From: Leptasterias polaris
Lineage: Eukaryota > Echinodermata > Asteroidea > Forcipulatida > Asteriidae
Direction: 5' to 3'
Assembly: GCA_037783415.1 (NCBI GenBank)
Contig: JAZGTN010000163.1
Location: forward strand, 992,001 to 1,056,000
DNA length: 64,000 bases
The notes under the pieces: model-generated
Told to the model about the DNA's origin: nothing
Database searches by the model: none
Seen by the model: the letters and a program-made list of their open reading frames with translations, nothing else
Shown: positions 20,701 to 31,900 of the stretch, in pieces
How the letters are laid out: each line of letters opens with the position of its first letter
How positions within the stretch are numbered: the stretch's first letter is position 1
Made by a program: the position numbers and the translations under genes

Positions 20701-21320
20701 TTTTTTTTTTTTTAAGTACATCTTAGCTGCACACTAACATTGTTAAAAGCAACTTCATAACTTTTGTCACTTTTGAATTACGAGGACACTTCCGGTTTTG
20801 ACCGGTTTCGACCGGAAGTAGAGGTCACGTGAGGTCACGCACACAGAATAAAATGAAGCCCTAATTAATCCCTACCCAATCCTGTAAACATAATCCTACG
20901 GTCTCTTGTGGCTGATTTGATATAGATTTTCAAATAGTTAAAATAGAAACCTTTAAGATGACGTCACGTGACAGGTGATGACGTCATCATGACGAATTTG
21001 TTTTAGGACCTTCCTTGCACCAATGCCTTTCATCACTGAAAGTTTCATTGCAATTGCTTATCGGGAACTATGAAAAAAGGTGCTTGGAACGAATTGTGCG
21101 TTATTTCAATGACTTCCGGAAGTCTGAAACAGACAAATTAAAAAAACAACAAAAACTCCAAGCAAAACAAGAGCTGTTTCGCTGCAAAGCGAAACAGCTA
21201 ACAAAAACTTTAACAAAAACAATAGCTGTTTCGCTGCGCTTGCTGCGAAACAGCTAATAAAAACAAAAACTCTAACAAAAGCAATAGCTGTTTCGCTGCG
21301 CTTGCTGCGAAACAGCTAAT
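17757..21320 (+). repeat. Three-copy head-to-tail array of a ~1.1-kb unit rich in TGACGTCA
   Basis: Units start at about 17757, 18926 and 20037 with (t)agac(t/a)tatttgcatttgtg, a small hairpin (gcatttgtgaacaaatgc), then agctgtttcgct. Each contains repeated TGACGTCA palindromes (for example from 17956, 18102, 18665 in unit 1; unit 2 has about seven), an E-box-like cacgtgac, a cttccgg...ccggaag pair, and ends with an agctgtttcgc...gcgaaacagct hairpin followed by taat. Unit 3 ends in three such hairpins (21171-21320). Short frames starting MSRHVTPD recur at the same place in units 1 and 2 but have no protein similarity I know. Tandem copies with terminal hairpins are compatible with non-autonomous Helitron/Helentron-type elements; this is inference. 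Confidence 0.85.
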
Positions 21321-21452
21321 TATATATTTTATACCAAAGAAAATTCTTTTTAAGCCAGTATTTCTGTATTTGTTTAATATATTGACAATAATGGCGATAA
21401 TTTCAACACAATAACCTCCAGTGGCAGGACTAGACATGTGTATCTTATTTTT

Positions 21453-23384
21453 TTAGGTGTTCGGGCCTTACGCCTGAACAACTCTTTGTTTTTGTTCAGT
21501 TTTTTTTCTTCTTTGTTTTGCTTATTCTTCTCCCCGAGCTTTGTCCGCAAGCAAACGCATACTTGCGAACCTTTGATCAACTTGAAACTTTATGTGAAGT
21601 TAGAACATAACTAGCAGAAGCCGAGAAAGTTGTGACGTCACTATTACGTCATCGGGTGTCAAGTTACAAGTCAATTAAGTTCAAAAAGTGACCTCATGCC
21701 AACGCCTGTATGTCTCTGAATATTAAGGCTACAGTATTCATATTTAGGCATATGATAGATCAAGACACGGGCAACATTTGAAAAGTTAACGCCAAAATCG
21801 TACGACCTTAACTTCCGGGTCGTTACCCTAGGTCGAAGTTCGCCTTCGGTTTTTTCCCTTCAAAAAACCACTTTCGAACTTATCTACGGAATAACTCAAG
21901 ATTGAGATTGAATTGAACAATGAAACTCAACAGATAGTTGAACCTCACTATTAAGACGACACAAACCTATTTACGTCATGATGACGTCATTGGGCATCAA
22001 ATTATAATAAATCAAAGTTTAATATTTGTACAAAGCATAACTCATGAACCATTTGTTTGATTTTTATAATCTATACAGCATCGGATAGCTCATTTAAAGT
22101 TCAACAAACGCTACACAGAACCCGTACAACATTTGAACTTACTTCCGGTTAAAATCGGAAGTTGAAAATTTCTTATTATCCTATCTTATATATATCTTTA
22201 AAACTACTGATCAATTCAGCATAATTTTTGTAAAAGGTTGTAAAAAGATAATCCTGCTCAAACTTTTGCACAAACATGACAACATTTTGATCTTAACATC
22301 TGGTCAAAACCGGACAATGAAGCGCACTTACCCATTTCGTACCCCCCCCCACTTTAATTGACAAAGCATTATGTACACATAACGTTGAAACTGATGCAAG
22401 CTACAGTTCACGCGCTGACTGTGTGCACTGTCGTCGTCATTGTTTGCTTGATCTGGCGGCGGAAAACAAAATTTCTCAACAGCGCCCTCTTTCGTGGGAT
22501 ATTTGTTAAATAGCGCTGATAAATAAAATCGTTTTTTTGGGGCTTATTTACGGAATAACTCAAGATTGAAATTGAATTGAACATTGAAACTCATAAGATA
22601 GTTGAACCTCAGAATCAAGACGACACAGTTATAGAGACGTCATAATGACGTCATCGGGTATCGAATTTCGATAAATCAAAGTTTAATATTTTGTAAAAGT
22701 CATAATTCATGAACCATTTATTTGATTTTTACAATGTCTGTGGCGAAGTTTATGACAATCGTTTCAAAAATGGTATACATAATGACCTTTATGCAGACAA
22801 CATAATGTGTGGACTTTCAGATTGATGACGTCATCGTGTGTCACGTGGTAATACCTTTAAGTTTTACTTTTTGAAGCCTTGCATTTCAAAAACCAAAAAT
22901 TTGACTGAGTTGAAACTTGGCTTAAAGATAGACAGTGATATTGACTACGCAAATCTAAAGAAACAACATGAAGACGTCATTCCTTTTTTTCCCACAAATA
23001 TTTGAAATTTTGACCAATAATTACGGGTATTTATTGACCCGCTGACAAACCACGGGATACACACACACTACGCGATCTAAACCAGTTAAACGGTGAGCAA
23101 ATCAACCGCAAGGTTCAAAAGTCAATCAAACATGCTTGTGGTCTAGTCTCTGTTCAAGGTTTGCGCAACCTGCTTTTTGACAATACGCTTTGTTAGTCTC
23201 TAAAACAGCCGTTCATGCAAACCTCGTTAACAATCAAATGCTTGGCTTTTGATCGCGTTTTTTTGTTTTGACTTTTGCTAGTGTGTAGTTTGTTACGTAC
23301 CTCAAAACGGTAATAGCACCAAAGTTCAACTTAATGAAATAGCTCACGATGACACAGCACTGACCCCAGCGATACCCGAACACC
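21453..23384. mobile_element. 1.9-kb element with AGGTGTTCGGG terminal inverted repeats
   Basis: Left end aggtgttcgggccttacgcc forms its own small hairpin with cgcctgaaca; right end gatacccgaacacct is the inverse of the left terminus. The inside has repeated ttccggt/ccggaagt, gacgtcatnatgacgtcat and a ~90-bp internal duplication (cggaataactcaagattgag at about 21886, nearly repeated at 22552). No coding capacity was seen. The right end reappears at 57892 (aggtgttcggatatcgctgg). Confidence 0.7.
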
Positions 23385-26300
23385 TAGTGTTTGTTGTCAC
23401 AAACACGTTAAGACTAGTTTATTGATATATTATGTATTTGGTTTAGTTTAAGCGAAAAATCAAACAAATCTTTATTTAAATTTTTTGTGATCTCATGGGG
23501 GAAGGGGTGCTGACACCCCCCCCCCCCCCAATGTATACTTCACCATCCTCATTCAGTCAAATTGCAGCAAAAGCAAGAGAACTTTCAACCTCATATGAAT
23601 AAATGAACTTTTGTGGCTTTCAAACTTTCCCTTCAAAATTTGGAACATTTATGCACAGGTATACAAATTTAAATGAAAGAGATTAAAGTAAATAATTTGT
23701 TTGCAATGTGAACGCTGTTAATTTGAAGTTTATTTAAAGTGAAATTCTAAATTTCAGCTACCAGTAGCTGTTCATCGCTGGACGAATGTTAGTACGCAGA
23801 AGTTTCACTGAAGCTTGGGACCAGGAAAAGAAATTAGAAGACAAAACCTTCAGGCACATCAGTTGGTCTTTAGAGTCAGCCATTGAAGACTCTCTTGAAC
23901 GTTTTAAGAGTGGTTTGTGGACGATAGCCCCCTCTCGCGGAGAAAAATATAACAAGAGGCGAAAAATTAAAACGAGGTCTTGCACCAAGACTAGGCTGTC
24001 ACCAGCTAGCAAGAGGTACAAGAAAATAAGTGCCAAAATAAAAACAACACAGTTCACCCATGTTTGTTGAACCAGAAAATCAAGGACTTCCCTTTGCTCC
24101 CTCTTTAGCATGTTCCCAACATACACGAAAGTGAAGCAAACATGTCCTCACTCTGTCCATGGAGGTAGTCGAACCTTTCTTGGTTTTGACAGGTACACAC
24201 CCCCACCATTACAATTGTGTAAACCCATACCGTTTCCATTGGAAATTGTTTAGTTGTAAGAGATGCTCTGGCAATCCCTTACATTATCTGCTTCCCTTTA
24301 GGACAATTACATGAAAAACCTTGTGTAGGCCCAGGATCATGCAGTATGAACATCTTTTGTTCTAAAGTTTAAACATTAAACATTTACATGTAATAATGCG
24401 AGTTCCATCTTTTATTTACAAGGCTAAGAACTTGACACAGATACATAAATTTGCTTTCTCTGATATGTGTTATTTCACAAAGCCTGTAAGAAAATATAAT
24501 GGGAAAAAAGTTTTTAGCTTAGCAGCTATGGCATTTGAAAACTTACAAATAGTCAAATATATATATCCAATACTAAGGCACTCGTTGACTAAAGAAAAAC
24601 TACATAACTGAAGCATAAACTTTAAGTCGAGACCATTTTGCCATTATAAGTTTGGAATACAAAACAAGCGGCAATAAATCTTGAATACAAATATTACAAT
24701 TTGCCTTCATTGAAATCACAAGAATGCATCTATTTTAACAACGATGTGTTGTACAAATATCAATGAAAACAAAATGAAATGTCGCTGACCTTGCCCATCT
24801 TATTGCACACTAGCAAAATGATGAAAAGTAAAACCCTGTTTGGTAACTTTGAGATGAATATTCTGGGTTTCAGATAAACTAAAACATGTTTTTTAAAGGA
24901 AAATAAAAAAATGAATCCAACAAATTAAACAATTTGGTGGCAAGGAACAACTATGGCCTTTTCAAAAACCACAGCTTGTGCCTCCGTCAGTTATTCGAAA
25001 TTTTAGACTTTTATCTGTCCCCCAAAAATTGCTTTTATTTTCTGTTAGTATCTGTTTGCATTCCTCAATTGAATAAGTGTGGCTCTTCCAAAACCACAGC
25101 TTGGTCCCCAACTCAGTTATTTGAAATGGATGAGAAATTTTAGACCCCCCCCCCACCCTCAGTTATGCACTTATGAGGGTTCCTTGGTTTCATTACAAAC
25201 AGACTTTGCAAGTCTGAAGCGTGTTCAAACATGTGGGACCATTAAAAAGCGTGAGGTTTGTTTTCTTCACGCATTAAAGCAAAGCATGTGGGACCAAAGT
25301 GGTCCCAAAATGTTTGATTACACGCGAGACTTGCAAGGTCTATTTGGGTTGCATGAAAGTTAAGAAATATTGGGAGTTAGGAGTTAGATTAAAAATAGAG
25401 TCTGATTTGGTCCTTTCGTAACTTAAGTGTTTACACTTAATTTGGACGGATGAGGTAACCCAGCGGGTCTCACTGGAGTCAATGTTTAATTATGAATAAT
25501 GAGTCTATCAGGATGCATTTCAACATCATTAGACGATGAATAATTATATGAATTCTAAATATTCATGATTTAAACACATCAAAACTTTTGAAACAGAATA
25601 ATGCTGTAATGAATGAGTGATTTATATAAATAATAATCCAAAAGAGACAAAAATAAACTGATAGGAAATTAAGATTCAAATTCCACAAATCTAACAAAAT
25701 TTAAGGCTACTCCTTTTTCATAGATCTGGCCCAATTTCAGCATGAAAAGCAGCTAAGCACAACAAAATGATGCTTGCCAGAAAATGGTTAATATAATGAT
25801 CTTACGTCTGGCTTAAAATCTCAGCCAGTAGCACTACCTCATGATCCAGTAGGAATATTGTACTATAAAAATGCAGCATGAAAACTTCCTCTGAACCTCA
25901 CAACTCTCCAAAAACAATTTTGTACTGCTGAAGTCTTTGATCAAACGCCCAAAGCTGCTTAAAGGAATATTGCTAAGTCAGAAGTGACCCATAAACACTA
26001 TTATACATCACATAAGGAGTTGTAGTTGGTCACCTTCGTTTTGCTTAGCAAAATGTTTGTGTGCTAAGCAGACATGGTTGAGATTCCTTTCAAAGCAACA
26101 TACTTGATTCACTGCAGCTTGAGCCAGACATCTTGCACATTACTCAAGCAAAGTCAATTTTACTGCATCACAACAGGAAAACAGAGCTTCCATACTGTGT
26201 GCCCAGGAAAATTGCTATGCACTTTTGCATTACTTAAGTATTCAGGCGTGGATGGCCGCCCCACTTTTTCTCGTGTTTGACAGATTCAAGAATTCAGACT

Positions 26301-26793
26301 AATAAAAACGTTGAACTGAAATAGTCCAAACCAAGTGGCAGTGGTGAGTCTGAATCTTTTATGTCCTCTTTAAACATATATTTTAGCCTATGAGATCTGT
26401 CAAGCAACGCAGGCAATGATGGAAAATGTCATTAGTTTTGTATGCCCACAGTGGAATTCTTATGCTATGCATACACAGCGCCTGGCACATAACACAATAT
26501 TCATATCAACAAGTAGAACTAATATTGTTAACAACCCTTTTTTTTACTTTGGAGAGTTTATAGAACCCTCCCAACCACTTGTTATCAAGATTTTGATAGG
26601 GATTAGCGCCACTGCTCGCAGGGATTGTAACAAAATGGCCGCCTCACTTTAAACACCTTGCTATGCGCCTGGTTCACTGTATACAAAACAACCAGAGCCT
26701 GAAATTCCTGCAGGCAATTTTTGTACACGGCTCAAACAAAAAGAAAACAAAATTGTACATTTCTAATCTCAATCTCAACTTGTTGTACTGGCA
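23385..26793. other. Gene-free stretch downstream of PORCN (contains its 3' UTR)
   Basis: Convergent intergenic region. A C-run at 23516-23530 and another at 25145-25153, an AT-rich remainder, and a MITE at 25729-26078. Tttatt words (AATAAA on the minus strand) occur, for example near 24412 and 25035, but the PORCN polyadenylation site cannot be chosen. Overlapping open frames at 23758-24126, one per strand, match nothing I know. Confidence 0.5.
25729..26078. mobile_element. Diverged member of the CCCAATTTCA MITE family
   Basis: ggcccaatttcagcatgaaa followed by gcagctaagcacaac; near the right end ttagcaaaatgtttgtgtgc and taagcag recall the interior of the 127-346 element. Boundaries are uncertain. 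Confidence 0.4.
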
Positions 26794-26895
26794 TTATTTG
26801 ATAAGCCAATAGAAGACATATGTACCGGCTGCTACGTAGTGACTGGCGTAGTTCAGGTTAGACCATTTGCTCAAGGTGTGTTCCATACCATAACC
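26794..26895 (-). CDS. PORCN: PORCN terminal exon
   Basis: Acceptor TTTTTCACAG. Encodes GYGMEHTLSKWSNLNYASHY then VAAGTYVFYWLIK and TAA. Matches [20 protein letters not shown] of human PORCN almost throughout. Confidence 0.96.
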   Translation of the reverse strand, partial: GYGMEHTLSKWSNLNYASHYVAAGTYVFYWLIK

Positions 26896-28907
26896 CTGTG
26901 AAAAACCGATAAAAATAGCACTTGATCAATACTGATCAGTAGAATCGAGCACTCAAATATTACTGATCAATAAAAAAGCAACATTTAATTAAATCACGCC
27001 TTTGAAATTCCCCAAAGTAAAATTTAATACACCACCTTTTGAAACAAAGGTAAGCAAGTAATAACAATTTAAAAAATACAGGCATGAAAACTGGTATTAA
27101 TTGAAGGTATCTTTGTCCTTATTTTGTTGACCTCAAATGTTGAAACTACTTCCAATTTGTACTCGCCTGTTCTTCAAGTTCTGAATCCGAGTTAAACATG
27201 ACACCAAGGTATGCCAGATGAAATATTGCCAGGAGACTGAATCCTAAATTGGTCAGAGCAACTAGAGGGGTATTCTGAGAGAAAAAACATTAAACAAAGG
27301 CCAATTATATTGATTCACAAACAAATGAAATTATCAGTATTATTATAAAGTTCTGTTAATAACATCAAGGATGCCTCAGAAGCGAACTAAATCACTGCAC
27401 TAACTAAGAAGCCCAATGGAACCTGCAGACATGGGTGATTGCATTGAACAAGAAACGCTGAGGTAACCCCTACACTTACATGGCAAATGTTCTGGCTCCT
27501 TTTGGGTGACTGTTCTATATTCCAACACCCTTTAAATGACTAAAACAAAATCATGATTTACATGCTAGGGTTAGGGCTGTCGGAACATAGGTGTGTAACC
27601 TCCTTTTTCATGCACTACCAATCCTGGTACATTGGACCTACGACTTATGTCCCATAGAAGGATAAAGCAATTATGGTAAAAATATCTTGCTCAAGGACAA
27701 AAGCATAATGGCCGGCCAGGTCGGGGTTCGAATACAGTGCACTAGGCCGCTCGGCCATGACGCTTCATGAAATAAGAAAATTAACTTTTCAAATTCTGTA
27801 GACAAACTCAAAATGAAACCCAGGGAGAGACTCTGTAAAGGCATGATATAGTTTGGTGACTATCGGCAGAATAAGCGGTTAATTTGGTTTTTTTGTGGGT
27901 CAAGTGGGAAACTTGTGTTATCTTGACTAATCCAGAAAAGTAAGCAAAAAAGGTACATGTATCAATTGATCGAGTCGGTGCGACAAGGGTTTTATCTCTT
28001 AAAATAGTGTTTATGTGAAGGTCAAATCGCACTTAAAATAACCCAGATGTACAAACAAAGTAAATGGATGCCGAGATACAACATTGTTGCGTGGAGTGTT
28101 CGAGTTACAACTTTTTTTGCAGATTCAAGTTACGACCTTGTTGGACTGACACAAAGAATTATAATGTTTTCTTTAGAAGACGAGACCTTCTTTGAATGAA
28201 GTTTTCTAGTTCTTTAAGAAAAACATTAGTTTTTTCCCATGGCACTTTAACAAAAAATGTAAATTCCAACAAGACTTGCCACACTCATCAGTTGCATTTG
28301 GATGCTGTGGGTTAATTTTAAGGCTAGTGATTTGTCTTGAAAACCACAGAGTGGCAATAACTTGACTCTTCCATTTTCCCAAAACAAGTTCTGGAGGTGG
28401 ATTCTTACACTTTTATGTAAATGCTGGCAGTCAGGTTTACACTTCCTGGCTAGAATACAAGCGTTGAACGTAATCGCTAACCTCTGACGAAGAACTGAAG
28501 AAAAAGTAACAAATAACTTTAAAATGAATGTCTCATGATCAAAACCTAAATTTAATTCATTTGCATTATATACTCTGCACATTACTCCCTTGTAGTTTGT
28601 GCTGTGGTTGGCTCTCTTGATTTACTGTGAGACTGGTTTTCCAGTCTAGTTTTTCCTCAATGGCTTTACACTGTTGCATGCTGTGTGCATACAGAGTTCA
28701 TGTGCTCTCACTTTTGGTACCAAGGACAAAACAAAAAAGGGAAAATAAAACTTGGTCTCCACATGGAATTTCTAAAGACCAAGGAAATTTGTGTAGAAAT
28801 TTGTGAAATTTATGTTCTTTGTTATTTTTGTTTCTTCTTTTTTAAAACTCTGTATTTTAAACACAATTCAGCCTTTGGCTGCGAAGTTTGAATGTTTTTA
28901 ATAAACC

Positions 28908-28938
<31 letters not shown>

Positions 28939-31900
28939 GAAAGTCTATGGGAAACTGTTAAGTGCAGGGACAAAGGAAAGAACAAAAGAGTGCTCCACAA
29001 GGATGCATTTTTCAGTCTGGGTGGACAGTTTGTGACGGTTGAAGCTGTTTAAGTGTATATGAAAGTAAAGGATCCAAAACAACCATAATATTAATAAAAA
29101 CTTATAAAGCGCACAAATCCACAAAAGTGCTACAAACAATAACATATATGTGTACAATAATTAAAATGAAAACTTCAGCTTAGAAAATCCGAAATACAAT
29201 ACATTTAGTAAAGAAATACAAATTAAAAACAAACAATAACAAAGGGGAAAAAAGTACCATTACTCAAATACTTGATTGGAAAGACGAGATTTAGGTCTTT
29301 TTAAAATGTGTTAAAAAAACTGATGATTTTACTTGTGATGGCAATTTGTTCCATAGATGTGGCGCAGCATGTGAGAAAGATCGGTCTCCCCATGAATGAT
29401 TGGTTTGGGCTCAATAAGGAGGCTAGAATGAAAGTAAGGCTAAGTGGCTTACTTAAGTTTATTTTGGATTGATGAACAACGCTGACCAATAATGATTGGT
29501 CTAGCAGCGGGCAGGCTGAAAAATTTGCAGGAACAAGTTTGTTGTCACTTTGTCACAGCTAATGTTCATGAGGGGAACATTTCACGGTTTTGTACACGTG
29601 AACAAAACCAGCTTTTAAGCTGTGGCAGATATTAAGTTGCTTTGGACAATTTGTCAATTTATGTATAACATGTTAACTCACCATGCTCAATGTAAGAATA
29701 CAATCCCAATGATAGCAGCACACTAGCCAACTGGAAATTTAGTCCCTGAATATAAAGACAAATGAAAAGCTCGTCAAGGAAATAATAACTCAATCAAATA
29801 TTAATTAATTCTGATTATGAAGCTAAGGATTCTCAGAAAAGCAAACTTTTTCAATATAATAGCCAAGAACTCAATGGAGAGAAGACCAGGAAGAAAGTTT
29901 CAGTTCTAGAAGTGGGAGGAAAACCCCCGACAATTATTCTAGGGGAAAACTCACGCCTTCAGGTAGGGACTGAAAAACCCAATCCTTATATAGTGCCTCT
30001 GGCTGGATTCAAACCAGGGTCCTAGAGGTGGAGGGCGAGGAAAGATAACACTTCACCAACCCAAACCCCAAATATAATAAAGACGGGATACAACAAACTA
30101 AAGTTTGAAAAAGAAGAAAAGCTAAAAACATAAACACCCCTTTTGATAATACAGTCTTTTATTGTGCATATTGAAATAATGGCAATGCTCTTTATTGTTG
30201 CTTGGCCTTAAAATAATTAGCAAACACCATTAATTTAAGGGGGCCCTGTCGTCCAAACATAGCAGGCCTTTGGCTGTACAAAGAATTATAAACGCTAACA
30301 CTGTTACTGCATGCGTGTACACACTAGCCGCCACATCTCAAAGTGCGTTGTAACTATTATATTGTAATATAACAGCCAGCACGTGTGTGTGTGCAGTAAT
30401 TCTATGTACAGCCACAGGCCTGCTGTGATCATGATGACAGTCCCCCTTTAAGTCATTAAGCCTTTAGAGACCATAGCAGCCACAAGCGGCTTGTACCAAA
30501 ACGCCCATGGCGGAAACAAACGGCTTATAAAGAGGTTAAAGTAAAGGTCATGTCCACATAAGAAATTTTCAGATGTAGTATTTTGACATAGTATCCCAAT
30601 TTCTAAAACAAGAAACTACATTTTCTCTTCCATTCTATTCATAATGATATTTTTCCTGACAAAATTTCAATAAAGAAATGAACAATATTAGCAATGTCTT
30701 GGCGTTTTGTGATGATTATATGGAAATGAACGGTCTCTAAAGGGTTAATATTGTAGCAGTAGTCAGGAAGCAGTTTCTAAAATCTGTACTCAAAAGTTTG
30801 CCATTGGCGATGCTTGACTAATGGCATGAATGGAGAATGAATAGGAATCTTACATGCAGTAGGGAGCTAGCAGCATAGGTCAGCAGCACAGCTGCAAAGT
30901 TGCCAAACTTCTGACTCGTCTTAAATACATCTGCTCAACAAAAAGAGAAATATGTTAGATGCTAGATTTGAGTGTTATGAACAGTACATCATTCATAATT
31001 CCATATCAACTGCCTTTTTAAAATAACAATTAAAATTGTGTATTCAGTTTGCAGTAACACCATACGTATATATCTACTTTGCTGTGTAGATTTGTTCTTG
31101 AAAACTTGTGGGGGTACATTTCGGAATTTGGGCGACTACTTTGCTTATTAAGTACTACCTGGGGAGGTAGGAAATCGGCCAGGACTACTACTTTTGCTTA
31201 GTGGATCGAGGGGACTTCTCATTATTAACTTCACTGCTGCGGAGTGAACTATTAATTGATCTGAATGTTTTGACTAGCCTGCTCTAGTCATTGTCAGGAG
31301 ATTGGAGAGTTTTTGAGATGCTGGTCTCTTTATAGGGATTCAGAGGTTTCAGTGTAGAGTCAGCACAGCTCTGATTGGTTCTTCTAAAAGAAGAACTGTG
31401 ATTGGAGGACCCATAGTTATTGTGTGTGCTGCATGTTGTGTGCGAGTGCCCTACATACTGGAGCATGTCAATAGACTGTGGGATATCAGTAGAGTAGAGT
31501 TGTGAGCCAAATACTGCTGCTGAAATAGCCTGTGTTGAGGAACAGTGTTATGTCTATGGATCTCAATAGCTTCTCTGATGCAACGGGTGTTTCTAAAGAC
31601 CTATGATCCAAGCTTGTTCCCAATCTACGACACGGTCTCGATCAGCAATGTTTTTAAAATAAAAATTTAAGTTCAATGAAAAAAAACTGTCAGGCTAAGA
31701 CTTAGCCTGATGGAACACTTGACTCACATGTTTTCAGCCACATGTGCATCGGTAGATTCCAGTTGGTGACAACTTGAACCAGAGAGCGGGGTATCTCGAT
31801 ATGCCATGGCCTTGCAACGCTCAATTCCCTTAGGGTGAAAGAAACAAAACAAAAGATATGAAAACCCCCTCATTACGCTGCCAATGGAAGTCACTATCCA

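Noticed and set aside
23758..24126. Overlapping 122-codon (minus) and 94-codon (plus) frames
   Set aside because: Neither shows a known motif; mutually exclusive strands and no splice context. Left as unknown rather than called.
28247..28582. 111-codon minus-strand frame as a single-exon gene
   Set aside because: Only 28409-28494 is coding (PORCN exon 10); the rest is flanking intron.
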